The notes: a model not told the origin generated them from the sequence alone. A stretch of DNA of 64,000 bases from Rhizobium sp. NFR07 (GCF_900111905.1 NZ_FOKM01000005.1:248001-312000), one strand, 5' to 3'. Shown: positions 39,706 through 48,640, numbered from the stretch's first letter. Numbers and translations are program-made.

Positions 39706-39746
39706 AAAAAACCTCCCGGGCCGTCTGTCGGCACGGGAGGTTTTTC
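39706..39746. terminator. Terminator between the RIME copy and the small membrane protein
   Basis: AAAAACCTCCCG and CGGGAGGTTTTT enclose a loop of about 14 bases, with A and T runs outside. It lies 25 bases past the stop of the minus-strand small protein gene and can work for both strands. Confidence 0.85.
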
Positions 39747-39770
39747 TGTCTCTTGCGACGGCCTATCGCG

Positions 39771-39914
39771 TCAGGCGAGAATGCCGAGCGTTACCGCACC
39801 GACAAAGATGAAGGCGGCGGTCACGAGGGCCGTATGGCCGACGGCTGCCCACCGGCTGTGGTGAGCGGTGGTACGGGTCGCAAATGTCCGGGTCTGGTTC
39901 TGGATGGGCTGCAT
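39771..39914 (-). CDS. Small single-span membrane protein, 47 residues
   Basis: A short gene with strong local support. The ATG at 39914 is preceded by GGGAGG five bases upstream, and a terminator follows the stop. The product has a polar N-terminus rich in Gln, Thr, Arg and His (MQPIQNQTRTFATRTTAHH) and one hydrophobic helix at about residues 24-46 (HTALVTAAFIFVGAVTLGIL). No family can be named; small proteins of this shape are common and conserved in rhizobia. An operator-like dyad lies 47 bases upstream at 39961-39985, suggesting regulated expression. Confidence 0.75.
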   Translation of the reverse strand: MQPIQNQTRTFATRTTAHHSRWAAVGHTALVTAAFIFVGAVTLGILA

Positions 39915-39960
39915 GCGATCCTCCCGAGTTTGATCTCTTAACTTCGCACGTACTGTAACT

Positions 39961-39985
39961 TATCTCTATCAACCCGGTAGAGATA
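39961..39985. promoter_or_regulatory. Operator-like dyad upstream of the small membrane protein
   Basis: TATCTCTA (39961-39968) and TAGAGATA (39978-39985) are perfect inverted repeats with a 9-base spacer, TCAACCCGG. The dyad lies 47 bases before the ATG, a position suited to a repressor site. The cognate regulator is not identifiable. Confidence 0.5.
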
Positions 39986-40084
39986 ATGTTCCAGCGAGAA
40001 CCCGGTTCCGTAGAAAATCCTTTTTTATTAACGCCAGTATCATACCGTTAACGGTTTATTATACCTGACCGCCGAAACGGCGCA

Positions 40085-41059
40085 TCAGACGCCCTGTCTT
40101 TCGAGCGCCACCCGGAAGATATCGGCATCCACATTGCCGCCCGAGCAGACCGCGATCACCGTGTCTCCCAGCGTTTCGCCGTGGAAGAGCGCGGCTGCCA
40201 GTGCCACCGCGCCGCCCGGCTCGACGACGATCTTCAAGCGGCTGAAGGCGAGCGCCATGGCCTTCAGCGCCTCGTCTTCCGAAACGACGAGGCCGGGACC
40301 GCAAAGGCGCTTCATGATCGGAAACGTGATATCGCCCGGCTGGGGAGAAAGGATCGCATCGCACAGCGATCCCGTGAGCGACGCATTGCGTTCGATCTTT
40401 CCCGAGAGCAGCGAGCGGGCCAGATCGTCGAACCCTTCCGGCTCGCAGGAATGCACGACAAATCCGGGCGCCTTGGCTTCGAGTGCCAGCGCGATGCCCG
40501 ACAGGAGCCCGCCCCCGCTTGCCGGCGCCAGCACATCGGCCTTTTCGATGCCGAGTTCCCGTGCCTGTTCCGCGATCTCGAGGCCCACCGTACCCTGCCC
40601 GGCGATCACCTGCGGATCGTCGAACGGCTTGACCAGCGTCAAATTGCGCTCCCTGGAAAGCCTTGCACCGATCTCGTCGCGGTCCTCCTTCACCCGATCG
40701 TAAAGCACCACTTCGGCGCCATAGGCGCGGGTATTCTCGATCTTCAGTTTTGGGGCGTCGTTCGGCATGATGATGACGGCCGGGATACCGTGCATCCTGG
40801 CGGCAAGCGCCACGCCCTGCGCATGGTTGCCGGAGGAAAAAGCGATCACGCCGCGAGCCCGGACATCTGGATCAAGCGCGGAGATCGCCGACCATGCGCC
40901 GCGAAACTTGAATGATCCGGTATGCTGCAGGCATTCGGGCTTCACGAATATCCTTCGCCCGGCGATCTCGTCGAGGAAAGGCGAGGAGAGCAGCGGCGTG
41001 CGGCGGGCACGCCCGTCGAGACGGGCCCGGGCGGCTTCGATCATGGCAATATCGGTCAT
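40085..41059 (-). CDS. Threonine/serine dehydratase family protein (PLP)
   Basis: The 324-residue fold-type II PLP enzyme has the Schiff-base Lys51 in HTGSFKFRGA, the substrate loop SSGNHAQGVALAA and the phosphate-binding loop ASGGGLLSG. It lacks a C-terminal ACT regulatory domain, so it is the short catabolic type, deaminating threonine or serine, or possibly hydroxyaspartate or hydroxyectoine-pathway substrates. The neighbours (hydrolase upstream across a spacer, nuclease-like gene behind) do not settle the substrate. Confidence 0.88.
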   Translation of the reverse strand: MTDIAMIEAARARLDGRARRTPLLSSPFLDEIAGRRIFVKPECLQHTGSFKFRGAWSAISALDPDVRARGVIAFSSGNHAQGVALAARMHGIPAVIIMPNDAPKLKIENTRAYGAEVVLYDRVKEDRDEIGARLSRERNLTLVKPFDDPQVIAGQGTVGLEIAEQARELGIEKADVLAPASGGGLLSGIALALEAKAPGFVVHSCEPEGFDDLARSLLSGKIERNASLTGSLCDAILSPQPGDITFPIMKRLCGPGLVVSEDEALKAMALAFSRLKIVVEPGGAVALAAALFHGETLGDTVIAVCSGGNVDADIFRVALERQGV

Positions 41060-41165
41060 GGAAATCCCAAATCAGCAAATGAATGGGAAAAGCCTATTAT
41101 CGCTTCCGCGCCGGGTAAAGCTGCCGGCCATCTGGAAGTTGTCACCCTGTCAATTCAGAGGGATT

Positions 41166-42020
41166 TCAGCCGACCGCGCCGTTCGCCAGGGCGTCGATCT
41201 TGACCACCGCCTTGATCGGCAGGTGATCGGAGGCGAGGCGGGAGAGCGGCGTGTCATGGGTCTGAACCTGATCAATCAGGCCCGGCCGGTTGGCCATGAT
41301 CCGATCGAGCGCCAGCACCGGCAGCCGCGACGGAAAACTCGGCACCGCGGCCGGAAGGCCGAAGACTGTCGCCAGCGTGTTGAGCGAGGACCGGTCGCCG
41401 AGCCGCCACTCATTGAGGTCACCCATCAGCACCGTCGGATGCTCCGCGCGGGAGCCTAGGATATCGAGGATCATCCGCGCCTGCTGCTGGCGCGAGCGGT
41501 TGAGCAGGCCGAGATGGGCAGCGATGACGCGAAAGGTGCTGCCGTCGCTGAGGTCGAGTTCGGTCAGAAGCGCGCCGCGCGGCTCGAGCCCCGGCAGCTT
41601 GATCTGGTGGACATCGCGCACCAGGCCTTCGCGGAAGAAGACGACATTGCCATGCCAGCCATGGGCGCGGGCCACGCCGGAGACCGGCACCGGGCAGAGC
41701 CCGGTCTCGCGCTCCATCCAGTTGAGGTCGAGCAGGCCGCGCCTCTCTCCGAAGCGCGTGTCGGCCTCCTGCAGCGCGATGATATCGGCGCCGATTTCGC
41801 GGATGACCTGGGCGATGCGGCCGGGATCGAACCTTCCGTCGACGCCGACGCATTTATGGACGTTGTAGGAGGCGACGAGCAGACCGGAACTCGGATCATG
41901 CGGGGAATGGCTGCCTGCCCCCCTGTCCTTGCGCGCCCTGATCGACGCGAGAATGCTGGCGGGAAGACTGGCGCGGCGGTTCTGGTGCATCGTTCTTCGT
42001 TCTGTTCGTCCGTTAAACAT
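41166..42020 (-). CDS. Endonuclease/exonuclease/phosphatase family protein
   Basis: The 284-residue protein has the EEP fold: VASYNVHKCVG near residue 50, LQEADTRFG with the metal-binding Glu, VIAAHLGLL, VLMGDLNEWR, and the terminal SDHLPIKAVV. The ATG at 42020 has GGAGGG five bases upstream, so the longer frame to 42068 is not used. It begins only 23 bases after the cardiolipin synthase stop on the same strand, an arrangement also seen in other bacteria where EEP proteins accompany phospholipase D-type cls genes. It could act on a lipid or nucleic-acid phosphodiester; the substrate is unknown. Confidence 0.85.
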   Translation of the reverse strand: MFNGRTERRTMHQNRRASLPASILASIRARKDRGAGSHSPHDPSSGLLVASYNVHKCVGVDGRFDPGRIAQVIREIGADIIALQEADTRFGERRGLLDLNWMERETGLCPVPVSGVARAHGWHGNVVFFREGLVRDVHQIKLPGLEPRGALLTELDLSDGSTFRVIAAHLGLLNRSRQQQARMILDILGSRAEHPTVLMGDLNEWRLGDRSSLNTLATVFGLPAAVPSFPSRLPVLALDRIMANRPGLIDQVQTHDTPLSRLASDHLPIKAVVKIDALANGAVG

Positions 42021-42043
42021 CGCTCCCTCCGGCCCTCTTCCTC

Positions 42044-43504
42044 TCAGAGATAAGGCGACCCCAGCCACAGCACGCGCTCTATGAAGCGCTTGAGAAACGG
42101 CCGCGATCTGAGGCCATGCAGGGTCACTTCCTCCGCAGAGGAAATCGCCAGATCGATCCTTCGTTCCAAGGCTTCCGTGAATGAGCGGTCGAAAACCTCG
42201 AGATCGACCTCGAAATTCAGCCTCAACGACCGCGGGTCGATATTGGAGGATCCGGCATAGGACCAGCAGCCGTCGACAGCCATCAGCTTGGAATGGTTGA
42301 ACGGGCCGGATGCCCGCCAGATGCGACAGTAATTCTTCAGCATCTGGTCGAACTGCGCCGTCATGGCGAGATCGACAAGCGTCAGGTTGTTGGCGCTCGG
42401 CACGACGATATCGACGCTGACCCCGCGCCGGGCGGCGGTGACGAGCGCGGTGATCAGTTCCCGGTCGGGGAGGAAATAGGGAGAGACGATCTTGATCGAC
42501 GACCGGGCGATGGAAAACGCGCCCATCAGCGTCTTGTGATTGGTCTCGAGGCTGCGGTCCGGACCGGACGAAACGGCACGCATCAGGATCGCCGATCCCG
42601 GCTCCGTCTCCGGCGTCGGCACGGCCCAGGCGTCGCTCTCCAGCCTTTCGCCGGTGGTGAATTCCCAGTCGGCAGCGGCAATCGCGAGAAGATCGGCAAC
42701 CACCGGGCCGCTCACCTTGAAATGCGTGTCGACGGCACTGCTGTCACCGTTGAACTCGCTGGAAAAGCCCTCGCGGATGTTCATGCCCCCGGTAAAGCCG
42801 ACCGTCCCGTCGACCACCATGATCTTGCGGTGGGTGCGCAGGTTCGCATAGGGCAGGCGCAGGCCGGTGATGACATTGCCGTTGAACACGTCGACGGTCA
42901 CGCCGTTCTCCCGCAGCATGCCGAGAACGCTCGGCACTGAGTAACGCGCGCCGACCGCATCGATCAGGACGCGCACATCGACCCCGCGCTTGGCTGCCGC
43001 ACCGAGCGCTTCGACGAAACGCATGCCGATCCGGTCGCGGTCGAAAATATAGGTCTCCAGCAGGACGGCATGCTTGGCGCTGCCGATCGCCGCCAGCATC
43101 GCGCCGTAAGCTGCGTCGCCCGTGTCATAGGCCTCGATGCCATTGCCGGTCGTCAGGTGATGCCGGCTCACCCGGTCGCCGAGTGTCTTCATCGCCCGGA
43201 AGCGATAACCGAAATCGCGCACGACCTGGTCGTCGCTCGCGTCATAGGAGGCGAAATCTGTCCGCTCGGCTCCCTGCAGCAGCGAGCGCCGGTCACCGAT
43301 GACATTGCGGCGGATACGATTGATACCGGCAACGAGATAAAGCGCGGCACCGACTATGGGCGACAGGATGATGACGCCGACCCAGCCGATCGCCGCGCGC
43401 ACTTCCTCCTTCGTCATCGCTGCATGAATGGCAGCGGCCGCCCCGGCCACAACCGAGACAATGAAGAGGATGTGTGGCCAATAGGCGTCGAAGAGCGATA
43501 TCAT
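42044..43504 (-). CDS. cls: Cardiolipin synthase (phospholipase D superfamily)
   Basis: The 486-residue inner-membrane enzyme joins two phosphatidylglycerols (or PG and PE) to cardiolipin. Two N-terminal membrane segments lie at about 7-28 and 38-60 (WPHILFIVSVVAGAAAAI, AIGWVGVIILSPIVGAALYLV). The two HKD motifs are HRKIMVVDGTVGFTGGMN near 222 and HSKLMAVDGCWSYAGSSN near 400. The ATG at 43504 lies in a perfect hairpin (43500-43530) and overlaps the stop of a tiny upstream frame; no separate ribosome-binding site is seen. It is followed by the EEP gene. Confidence 0.93.
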   Translation of the reverse strand: MISLFDAYWPHILFIVSVVAGAAAAIHAAMTKEEVRAAIGWVGVIILSPIVGAALYLVAGINRIRRNVIGDRRSLLQGAERTDFASYDASDDQVVRDFGYRFRAMKTLGDRVSRHHLTTGNGIEAYDTGDAAYGAMLAAIGSAKHAVLLETYIFDRDRIGMRFVEALGAAAKRGVDVRVLIDAVGARYSVPSVLGMLRENGVTVDVFNGNVITGLRLPYANLRTHRKIMVVDGTVGFTGGMNIREGFSSEFNGDSSAVDTHFKVSGPVVADLLAIAAADWEFTTGERLESDAWAVPTPETEPGSAILMRAVSSGPDRSLETNHKTLMGAFSIARSSIKIVSPYFLPDRELITALVTAARRGVSVDIVVPSANNLTLVDLAMTAQFDQMLKNYCRIWRASGPFNHSKLMAVDGCWSYAGSSNIDPRSLRLNFEVDLEVFDRSFTEALERRIDLAISSAEEVTLHGLRSRPFLKRFIERVLWLGSPYL

Positions 43505-43530
43505 GGCGTCCAATATAGGGACGCCATGAT
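43500..43530 (-). promoter_or_regulatory. Perfect hairpin over the cls start codon with a tiny upstream frame
   Basis: Arms at 43500-43511 and 43519-43530 are a perfect 12-base inverted repeat with a 7-base loop. In the mRNA the cls ATG sits in the 3' arm. The 5' arm holds another ATG opening an eight-codon frame (MASLYWTP) whose TGA overlaps the cls ATG (ATGA). Sequestered initiation or translational coupling is an inference. Confidence 0.5.
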
Positions 43531-43556
43531 GCTAGACAATTGGTGAAATCAGCGGT

Positions 43557-44912
43557 TTAGGCCGCCAGCTGCCTGGCGAACTTTTCCAGGCCGCGCTCGA
43601 CCTTGTCGAACATGTCGTCCACCTGCGCCTCGGTGATGATCATCGGCGGGCAGAAGGCGAGTGAATCGCCGATCGCGCGGCTGATCACGCCCTCTTCCAT
43701 CAGGATCGGGAAGAGCTTCGGCCCGAGCTGGCCGGCATCAAAACCTTCGCGCGGCGCAAGTTCGAAGGCGCCGATCAGGCCGACACCGCGGGATTCGATG
43801 ACCAGCGGGTTTTCCGCGATCGCCTGCAGGCGCTTGAGGAATTTCGGGCTGAGCGACCGGACGTTGCCGACGAGATCGCGCTCCTCGATGATCGCGATGT
43901 TTTCCAGCGCGACGGCGGCCGCGACCGGATGGCCGGCGGCGGTAACGCCATGACCGAAAGTACCGATCTTCGCCGATTCATCCGCCAGCGGCTGATAGAC
44001 GTTCTCGTTGATCAGAAGCGCCGAGATTGGCTGGTAGGATGACGAGATCTGCTTCGACAGCGTGATCATGTCGGGCTGCAGCTCGAAGGTCGTGGTACCG
44101 AACATGTTGCCGGTGCGGCCGAAACCGCAGATCACCTCGTCGGCGATGAAGAGAACGTCGTATTTCTTCAGAACCTTTTGGATCGCCTCCCAATACCCGG
44201 CTGGCGGCACGATGACGCCGCCCGCGCCCATGAGCGGCTCGCCGATGAAGGCACCAACCGTATCCGGCCCTTCCTTGAGGATCAGATCCTCGAGATCCCT
44301 GGCGCAACGCTCGACGAACTGCGCCTCCGTTTCGCCTTCGGTCTTGAAGACACGGTAATGCGGGCAGGTCGTGTGCAGCACGCGTGCCAGCGGCAGGTCG
44401 AAGGACCGATGGTTGTTAGGCAGGCCGGTGAGGCTGGCCGAGGCGATGGTGACGCCGTGATAGCCCTTGATGCGCGAGATGATCTTCTTCTTGTCCGGCT
44501 TGCCGAGCGCGTTCGACCGGTACCAGACGATCTTCATCGCCGTGTCGTTGGCTTCCGAACCGGAGTTGGTGAAATAGGCCTTGGACATCGGCACCGGCGC
44601 CATCTGGATGAGCTTTTCGGCAAGCTCGACTGACGGGCTGTGCGTGCGGGCCGTGAACGTGTGGTAGTAGGGAAGCTTCGCCATCTGTTTCGTCGCGGCC
44701 TCGACCAGCCGGCTTTCGCCGAAACCGACGCCCACGCTCCACAGCCCCGCCATGCCCTCGATATATTGCTTGCCGGCATTGTCGTAGACATAGATGCCCT
44801 CGCCGCGGTCGATCACCAGTGCACCGTCGCGCTCCAGCGCGCGGGCATTGGTGTAGGAATGCAGGTGATAGGCCTTGTCACGGGCTTCAAGCGAATTGGG
44901 TTGTATTGTCAC
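43557..44912 (-). CDS. Class III (omega) aminotransferase
   Basis: The 451-residue PLP enzyme moves an amino group from an amine or beta-amino acid to pyruvate or a similar keto acid. Features are GLWSVGVGFG at the N-terminal domain, SGSEANDTAMKI (cofactor phosphate), GYHGVTIAS, FIADEVICGFGRTG with the Asp that contacts PLP nitrogen, and the Schiff-base Lys in TLSKQISSSYQPISA near residue 285. Relatives are annotated as putrescine, beta-alanine or general omega-amino acid:pyruvate transaminases. The start is GTG at 44912 with GGAGGAG upstream. It follows the M20 hydrolase gene at a distance of about 140 bases on the same strand. Confidence 0.9.
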   Translation of the reverse strand: MTIQPNSLEARDKAYHLHSYTNARALERDGALVIDRGEGIYVYDNAGKQYIEGMAGLWSVGVGFGESRLVEAATKQMAKLPYYHTFTARTHSPSVELAEKLIQMAPVPMSKAYFTNSGSEANDTAMKIVWYRSNALGKPDKKKIISRIKGYHGVTIASASLTGLPNNHRSFDLPLARVLHTTCPHYRVFKTEGETEAQFVERCARDLEDLILKEGPDTVGAFIGEPLMGAGGVIVPPAGYWEAIQKVLKKYDVLFIADEVICGFGRTGNMFGTTTFELQPDMITLSKQISSSYQPISALLINENVYQPLADESAKIGTFGHGVTAAGHPVAAAVALENIAIIEERDLVGNVRSLSPKFLKRLQAIAENPLVIESRGVGLIGAFELAPREGFDAGQLGPKLFPILMEEGVISRAIGDSLAFCPPMIITEAQVDDMFDKVERGLEKFARQLAA

Positions 44913-45000
44913 GACGGGAGCTCCTCCACGCGAATGCGTATAGGAATCTCATATGAGGAATCGGGAAGGTTGCCCACCCCCAAAAGCAGACGCGAATGAC

Positions 45001-45028
45001 GCCCGCCCTCAAAATAATTGACGGGCGC
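45001..45028 (-). terminator. Possible terminator after the M20 hydrolase gene
   Basis: CGCCCG-CCC-TCAA and TTGA-CGGGCG pair around AATAA with a three-base bulge. It lies about 27 bases past the stop of the 45055 gene. The bulge makes it weaker than the other terminators. Confidence 0.4.
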
Positions 45029-45054
45029 CATCAGCCGTTTTCATCGCGGATTTC

Positions 45055-46488
45055 TCAGCGGGACGTCATCGCCGCAATCGGCGGCTCGGACGACGCGGGG
45101 ATCGGGCTCGTGTATTCCTGCCCCTTCTTGCGACGCTTGAGATCGGCCCAGGCCGCCTCGCGCAACTGCTCGCTTGTCAGCACCGCCAGCCCCGTCGCGG
45201 CCATGGCCTTGGCGACGGAAACCATGCCCTTGTGGGCAAGCGGGCTCTTGCCCTGGGTCACGACCTGCCAGGTATGCAGCTGCGTGCCGATGGCAAGCGT
45301 CGCGCCATAGGCCTGCACCGTCGGCACGACCCAGCTGACATCGCCGACATCGGTGGAACCGCCCATCTGGCGGACTTCGTTATGGGCCGGCAGGACGAAA
45401 TCGGCGAGCGGGACGTCGCGCTCTTCGATGCGCTCCTGCGCCCAGCTCGCGGCGATGTCTTCCGGTGTCAGCGTGGTGCGGATCTTTTCCGCAAAGGCGA
45501 CATCCTCGCCGTCGAAGACGGGCGCACCCATGCTGTCCCAGATGTCCTGCATCGCATCCATCAGCGGCGTGTTGACGATGAGGTTGGAGACGCCGGCGAG
45601 AATGGCGCTCTCGACCTTCGTCTCGGTCATCAGGGCCGCACCTTCGGCCACCTTCTTGACCCGCTCGATCAGCGTCAGGAGCCCCTGGAGGTCCGGCGAG
45701 CGCACCACGTAGCGCACCTTGGCATGGGCCTGCACGACATTGGGCGAGATGCCACCGGCATCGATGATGGCGGCGTGGATACGGCAATCAGACGGCATAT
45801 GCTCGCGCATGTAATTGACACCGACGCTCATAAGTTCGACGGCATCGAGCGCACTTCTTCCAAGTTCCGGCACGGCCGCGGCATGGGCGGCGCGTCCGGT
45901 AAAGGTGAAATCGATGCGGCAATTGGCAAGCGACGTCTCGCGCTGCACACCGGCAAAATTGCTCGGATGCCAGCTGATCGCGATATCGACGTCGGAAAAC
46001 GCGCCTTCGCGCACCATGAAGGCCTTGGCGGCGCCGCCTTCCTCAGCCGGGCAGCCGTAATAGCGCACGCGACCGGGCGTGCCGGTCTTTTCCAGCCAGT
46101 CCTTCAACGCCGTTGCGGCAAGAAGTGCTGCCGAACCGAGCAGGTTGTGACCGCAGCCATGGCCGTTGGCACCGGGCGTCGTCGGATCATGCTCGGTTGC
46201 GCCGGCCTTCTGGCTGAGGCCCGCAAGCGCATCGTATTCGCCGAGGAAGGCGATGACGGGACCACCCTTGCCCGCCTCCCCCATCAGCGCGGTGGGGATA
46301 TTGGCGACATTGTCGGTGATTGCAAAACCCTGGGCCTCGAGCATTTCGCGATGCGCGGCGGCCGACTGGATTTCCATGTAGCAGGTTTCCGGCGTCTCCC
46401 AGACGCGGTCAGCCAGCTCGGTGAAGACTTCCTTCTTGCGGTCCACCATGTCCCAGACGAGAGGAAGATTGGAATTGCCTGCACTCAT
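45055..46488 (-). CDS. M20 family metallopeptidase, AbgB-like (aminobenzoyl-glutamate hydrolase type)
   Basis: The 477-residue enzyme matches the AbgB subgroup of M20: FLGEYDALAGL, NGHGCGHNLLGSAALLAA with metal ligands, GCPAEEGGAAKAFMV with the catalytic Glu, the dimerisation domain FTGRAAHAAAVPELGRSALDAVELM, and a final GGSTDVGDVSWVVPT. Known members cleave p-aminobenzoyl-glutamate or act as amidohydrolases on acyl-amino acids. ATG 46488 was chosen from AAGGCAAGG upstream. Its location next to an aminotransferase and a peptide transporter points to amino-compound salvage. Confidence 0.9.
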   Translation of the reverse strand: MSAGNSNLPLVWDMVDRKKEVFTELADRVWETPETCYMEIQSAAAHREMLEAQGFAITDNVANIPTALMGEAGKGGPVIAFLGEYDALAGLSQKAGATEHDPTTPGANGHGCGHNLLGSAALLAATALKDWLEKTGTPGRVRYYGCPAEEGGAAKAFMVREGAFSDVDIAISWHPSNFAGVQRETSLANCRIDFTFTGRAAHAAAVPELGRSALDAVELMSVGVNYMREHMPSDCRIHAAIIDAGGISPNVVQAHAKVRYVVRSPDLQGLLTLIERVKKVAEGAALMTETKVESAILAGVSNLIVNTPLMDAMQDIWDSMGAPVFDGEDVAFAEKIRTTLTPEDIAASWAQERIEERDVPLADFVLPAHNEVRQMGGSTDVGDVSWVVPTVQAYGATLAIGTQLHTWQVVTQGKSPLAHKGMVSVAKAMAATGLAVLTSEQLREAAWADLKRRKKGQEYTSPIPASSEPPIAAMTSR

Positions 46489-46982
46489 GAAACCTTGCCT
46501 TCAACAATGGATAGAGAAGGTTCGCATACCTACGCCATTCTGAGGGCGGTGCAACGCCTATTGCGAGGAATTAAGGCGGCGCACACCAATTAGGCACCAT
46601 TTCGACACTTGTGATCAACGGGTGAATCTTAGTGTCTCGACAACCGATCCATAATCGCTATTCTCCCGCGCCACGGTACCAGGACACGTCTAGGACGAAA
46701 CTCCGAACCGGAAAACAAACATGGGGTGAACACACCAAACAGGAGCATGATGTTCCAAGGCAGACAGCAAGGAAGAAAAACTCTCCCTTGATGCCTGTTG
46801 GATCATCATTCCGGCGGCGTGAAGTTCATTCCGTATCGGGGAAAATATACGACCGGTTCAGCGTCCGCTCGCCGGTCAGGAGGTGACTACAAGAAGACTT
46901 GTCCAGAGGGTGCGCCAGCCGCACTAAAAAATCAGGGAAATCAACCGTGCCGGCCGAGCCGGTACAGGTAGGGAGACTATTC
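46489..46982. other. 494-base regulatory region upstream of the dpp operon
   Basis: This divergent spacer separates the M20 gene from dppA. No reading frame has a good ribosome-binding site and protein-like content. The last 30 bases before dppA contain the operon's GTAGGGAG ribosome-binding site. A promoter must lie here, but I could not pick it out with confidence. Confidence 0.5.
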
Positions 46983-48581
46983 ATGAAACGTACGCTTACT
47001 CTCGCGGCAGCAGCGCTTCTGTCCGCAACATTCTTCGCCGGCGCCGCCAGCGCCAAGACCTTCGTCTACTGCTCGGAAGGTTCGCCGGAAGGCTTCGATC
47101 CGGGCCTCTACACCGCCGGCACGACGTTCGATGCTTCGGCACACCCGATCTACAACCGTCTGCTCGAATTCAAGCCGGGCACGACGCAGCCGGAAGCCGG
47201 TCTGGCCGAGAGCTGGGACATTTCCGAAGACGGCACGGTCTACACGTTCAAGCTCCGCAAGGGCGTGAAGTTCCAGACGACCGAGTTCTTCACCCCGTCG
47301 CGTGAACTGAACGCCGACGACGTCGTCTTCTCGATCGGTCGCCAGATCGACCCGAACAACGCCTGGGCCAAGTACATCTCCGGCGGCACCTGGGAATATG
47401 CCGAAGGCATGGGCTTCCCGAAGCTGATCAAGTCGGTCGAAAAGGTCGACGACCTGACGGTCAAGATGACGCTGAACCGTCCGGAAGCACCGTTCCTCGC
47501 CAACCTTGCCATGCCGTTCGCTTCGATCCTGTCGAAGGAATATGCTGACAGCCTCGAAAAGGCCGGCACCAAGGAACAGCTGAACCAGAACCCGGTCGGC
47601 ACCGGTCCGTTCACCTTCGTTGCCTACCAGCAGGACGCGATCATCCGCTACAAGAAGAACGCCGACTACTGGGGCACCGCTCCGAAGATCGACGACCTCG
47701 TCTTCGCGATCACCAGCGACGCTTCCGTTCGTTACCAGAAGCTGAAGGCCGGCGAATGCCACCTGATGCCGTTCCCGAACGCTGCCGACGTCGAATCGAT
47801 GAAGTCGGATTCGAACCTGAAGGTCATGGAGCAGGAAGGCCTCAACATCGCCTACCTCGCCTACAACACGACCCAGGCTCCGTTCGATAAGCCGGAAGTC
47901 CGTATCGCCCTCAACAAGGCGATCAACAAGAAGGCAATCGTCGACGCCGTCTTCCAGGGCATGGCGACGCCGGCTACGAACCCGATCCCGCCGACCATGT
48001 GGTCCTACAACCAGGAAACCAAGGACGACACCTACGACCTCGACGCCGCCAAGAAGATGCTGGCGGACGCTGGCGTCAAGGATCTTTCCATGAAGATCTG
48101 GGCCATGCCGGTTTCGCGCCCCTACATGCTGAACGCCCGTCGTGCGGCTGAAATCATGCAGGACGACTTCGCCAAGATCGGCGTCAAGGTCGAGATCGTT
48201 TCCTACGAATGGGCAGAATACCTGCAGCGTTCGAAGGACAAGAACCGTGACGGTGCCGCCATCCTCGGCTGGACCGGCGACAACGGCGACCCGGACAACT
48301 TCCTTGACACCCTGCTCGGCTGCGACGCCGTCGGCGGCAACAACCGCGCTCAGTGGTGCAACAAGGAATTCGACGACCTGGTGAAGAAGGCCAAGGTCAC
48401 TTCCGACCAGGAAGAGCGCACCAAGCTCTACGAACAGGCTCAGGTCGTGTTCAAGAAGGAAGCCCCCTGGGCAACCATCGACCACTCGCTGGCGATCGTT
48501 CCGATGGCTAAGGGCGTGACCGGCTTTACCCAGAGCCCGCTCGGCGACTTCACCTTCGAAGCTGTCGATATCGCCGAGTAA
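46983..48581 (+). CDS. dppA: Dipeptide ABC transporter substrate-binding protein
   Basis: The 532-residue periplasmic protein has a cleavable signal peptide ending about residue 24 (AAAALLSATFFAGAASA) and the SBP family 5 fold: SEGSPEGFDPGLYTAGTTFDAS, YNRLLEFKPGTT, AESWDISEDGTVYTFKLRKGVKF, NPVGTGPF, DPDNFLDTLLGC. These resemble DppA, which binds dipeptides (and heme in some species). Codon use is strongly biased toward abundant codons, consistent with high expression. A strong hairpin follows the gene, so the binding protein is likely made in excess of the permeases. Confidence 0.93.
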   Translation: MKRTLTLAAAALLSATFFAGAASAKTFVYCSEGSPEGFDPGLYTAGTTFDASAHPIYNRLLEFKPGTTQPEAGLAESWDISEDGTVYTFKLRKGVKFQTTEFFTPSRELNADDVVFSIGRQIDPNNAWAKYISGGTWEYAEGMGFPKLIKSVEKVDDLTVKMTLNRPEAPFLANLAMPFASILSKEYADSLEKAGTKEQLNQNPVGTGPFTFVAYQQDAIIRYKKNADYWGTAPKIDDLVFAITSDASVRYQKLKAGECHLMPFPNAADVESMKSDSNLKVMEQEGLNIAYLAYNTTQAPFDKPEVRIALNKAINKKAIVDAVFQGMATPATNPIPPTMWSYNQETKDDTYDLDAAKKMLADAGVKDLSMKIWAMPVSRPYMLNARRAAEIMQDDFAKIGVKVEIVSYEWAEYLQRSKDKNRDGAAILGWTGDNGDPDNFLDTLLGCDAVGGNNRAQWCNKEFDDLVKKAKVTSDQEERTKLYEQAQVVFKKEAPWATIDHSLAIVPMAKGVTGFTQSPLGDFTFEAVDIAE

Positions 48582-48602
48582 TCCGGCCACACCACAACTT
48601 TT

Positions 48603-48640
48603 TGCCGCGGGATACATTGCGTTTCCCGCGGCATTTTCTT
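48603..48640 (+). terminator. Attenuating hairpin between dppA and dppB
   Basis: TGCCGCGGGA (48603-48612) and TCCCGCGGCA (48624-48633) form a perfect 10-base stem followed by TTTTCTT. Being 22 bases past dppA and before dppB, it probably reduces permease expression relative to the binding protein. Confidence 0.85.

Noticed and set aside
46632..46886. 84-codon frame upstream of dppA
   Set aside because: It lacks a ribosome-binding site and its translation has no secondary-structure or family character; it lies in the expected promoter region.
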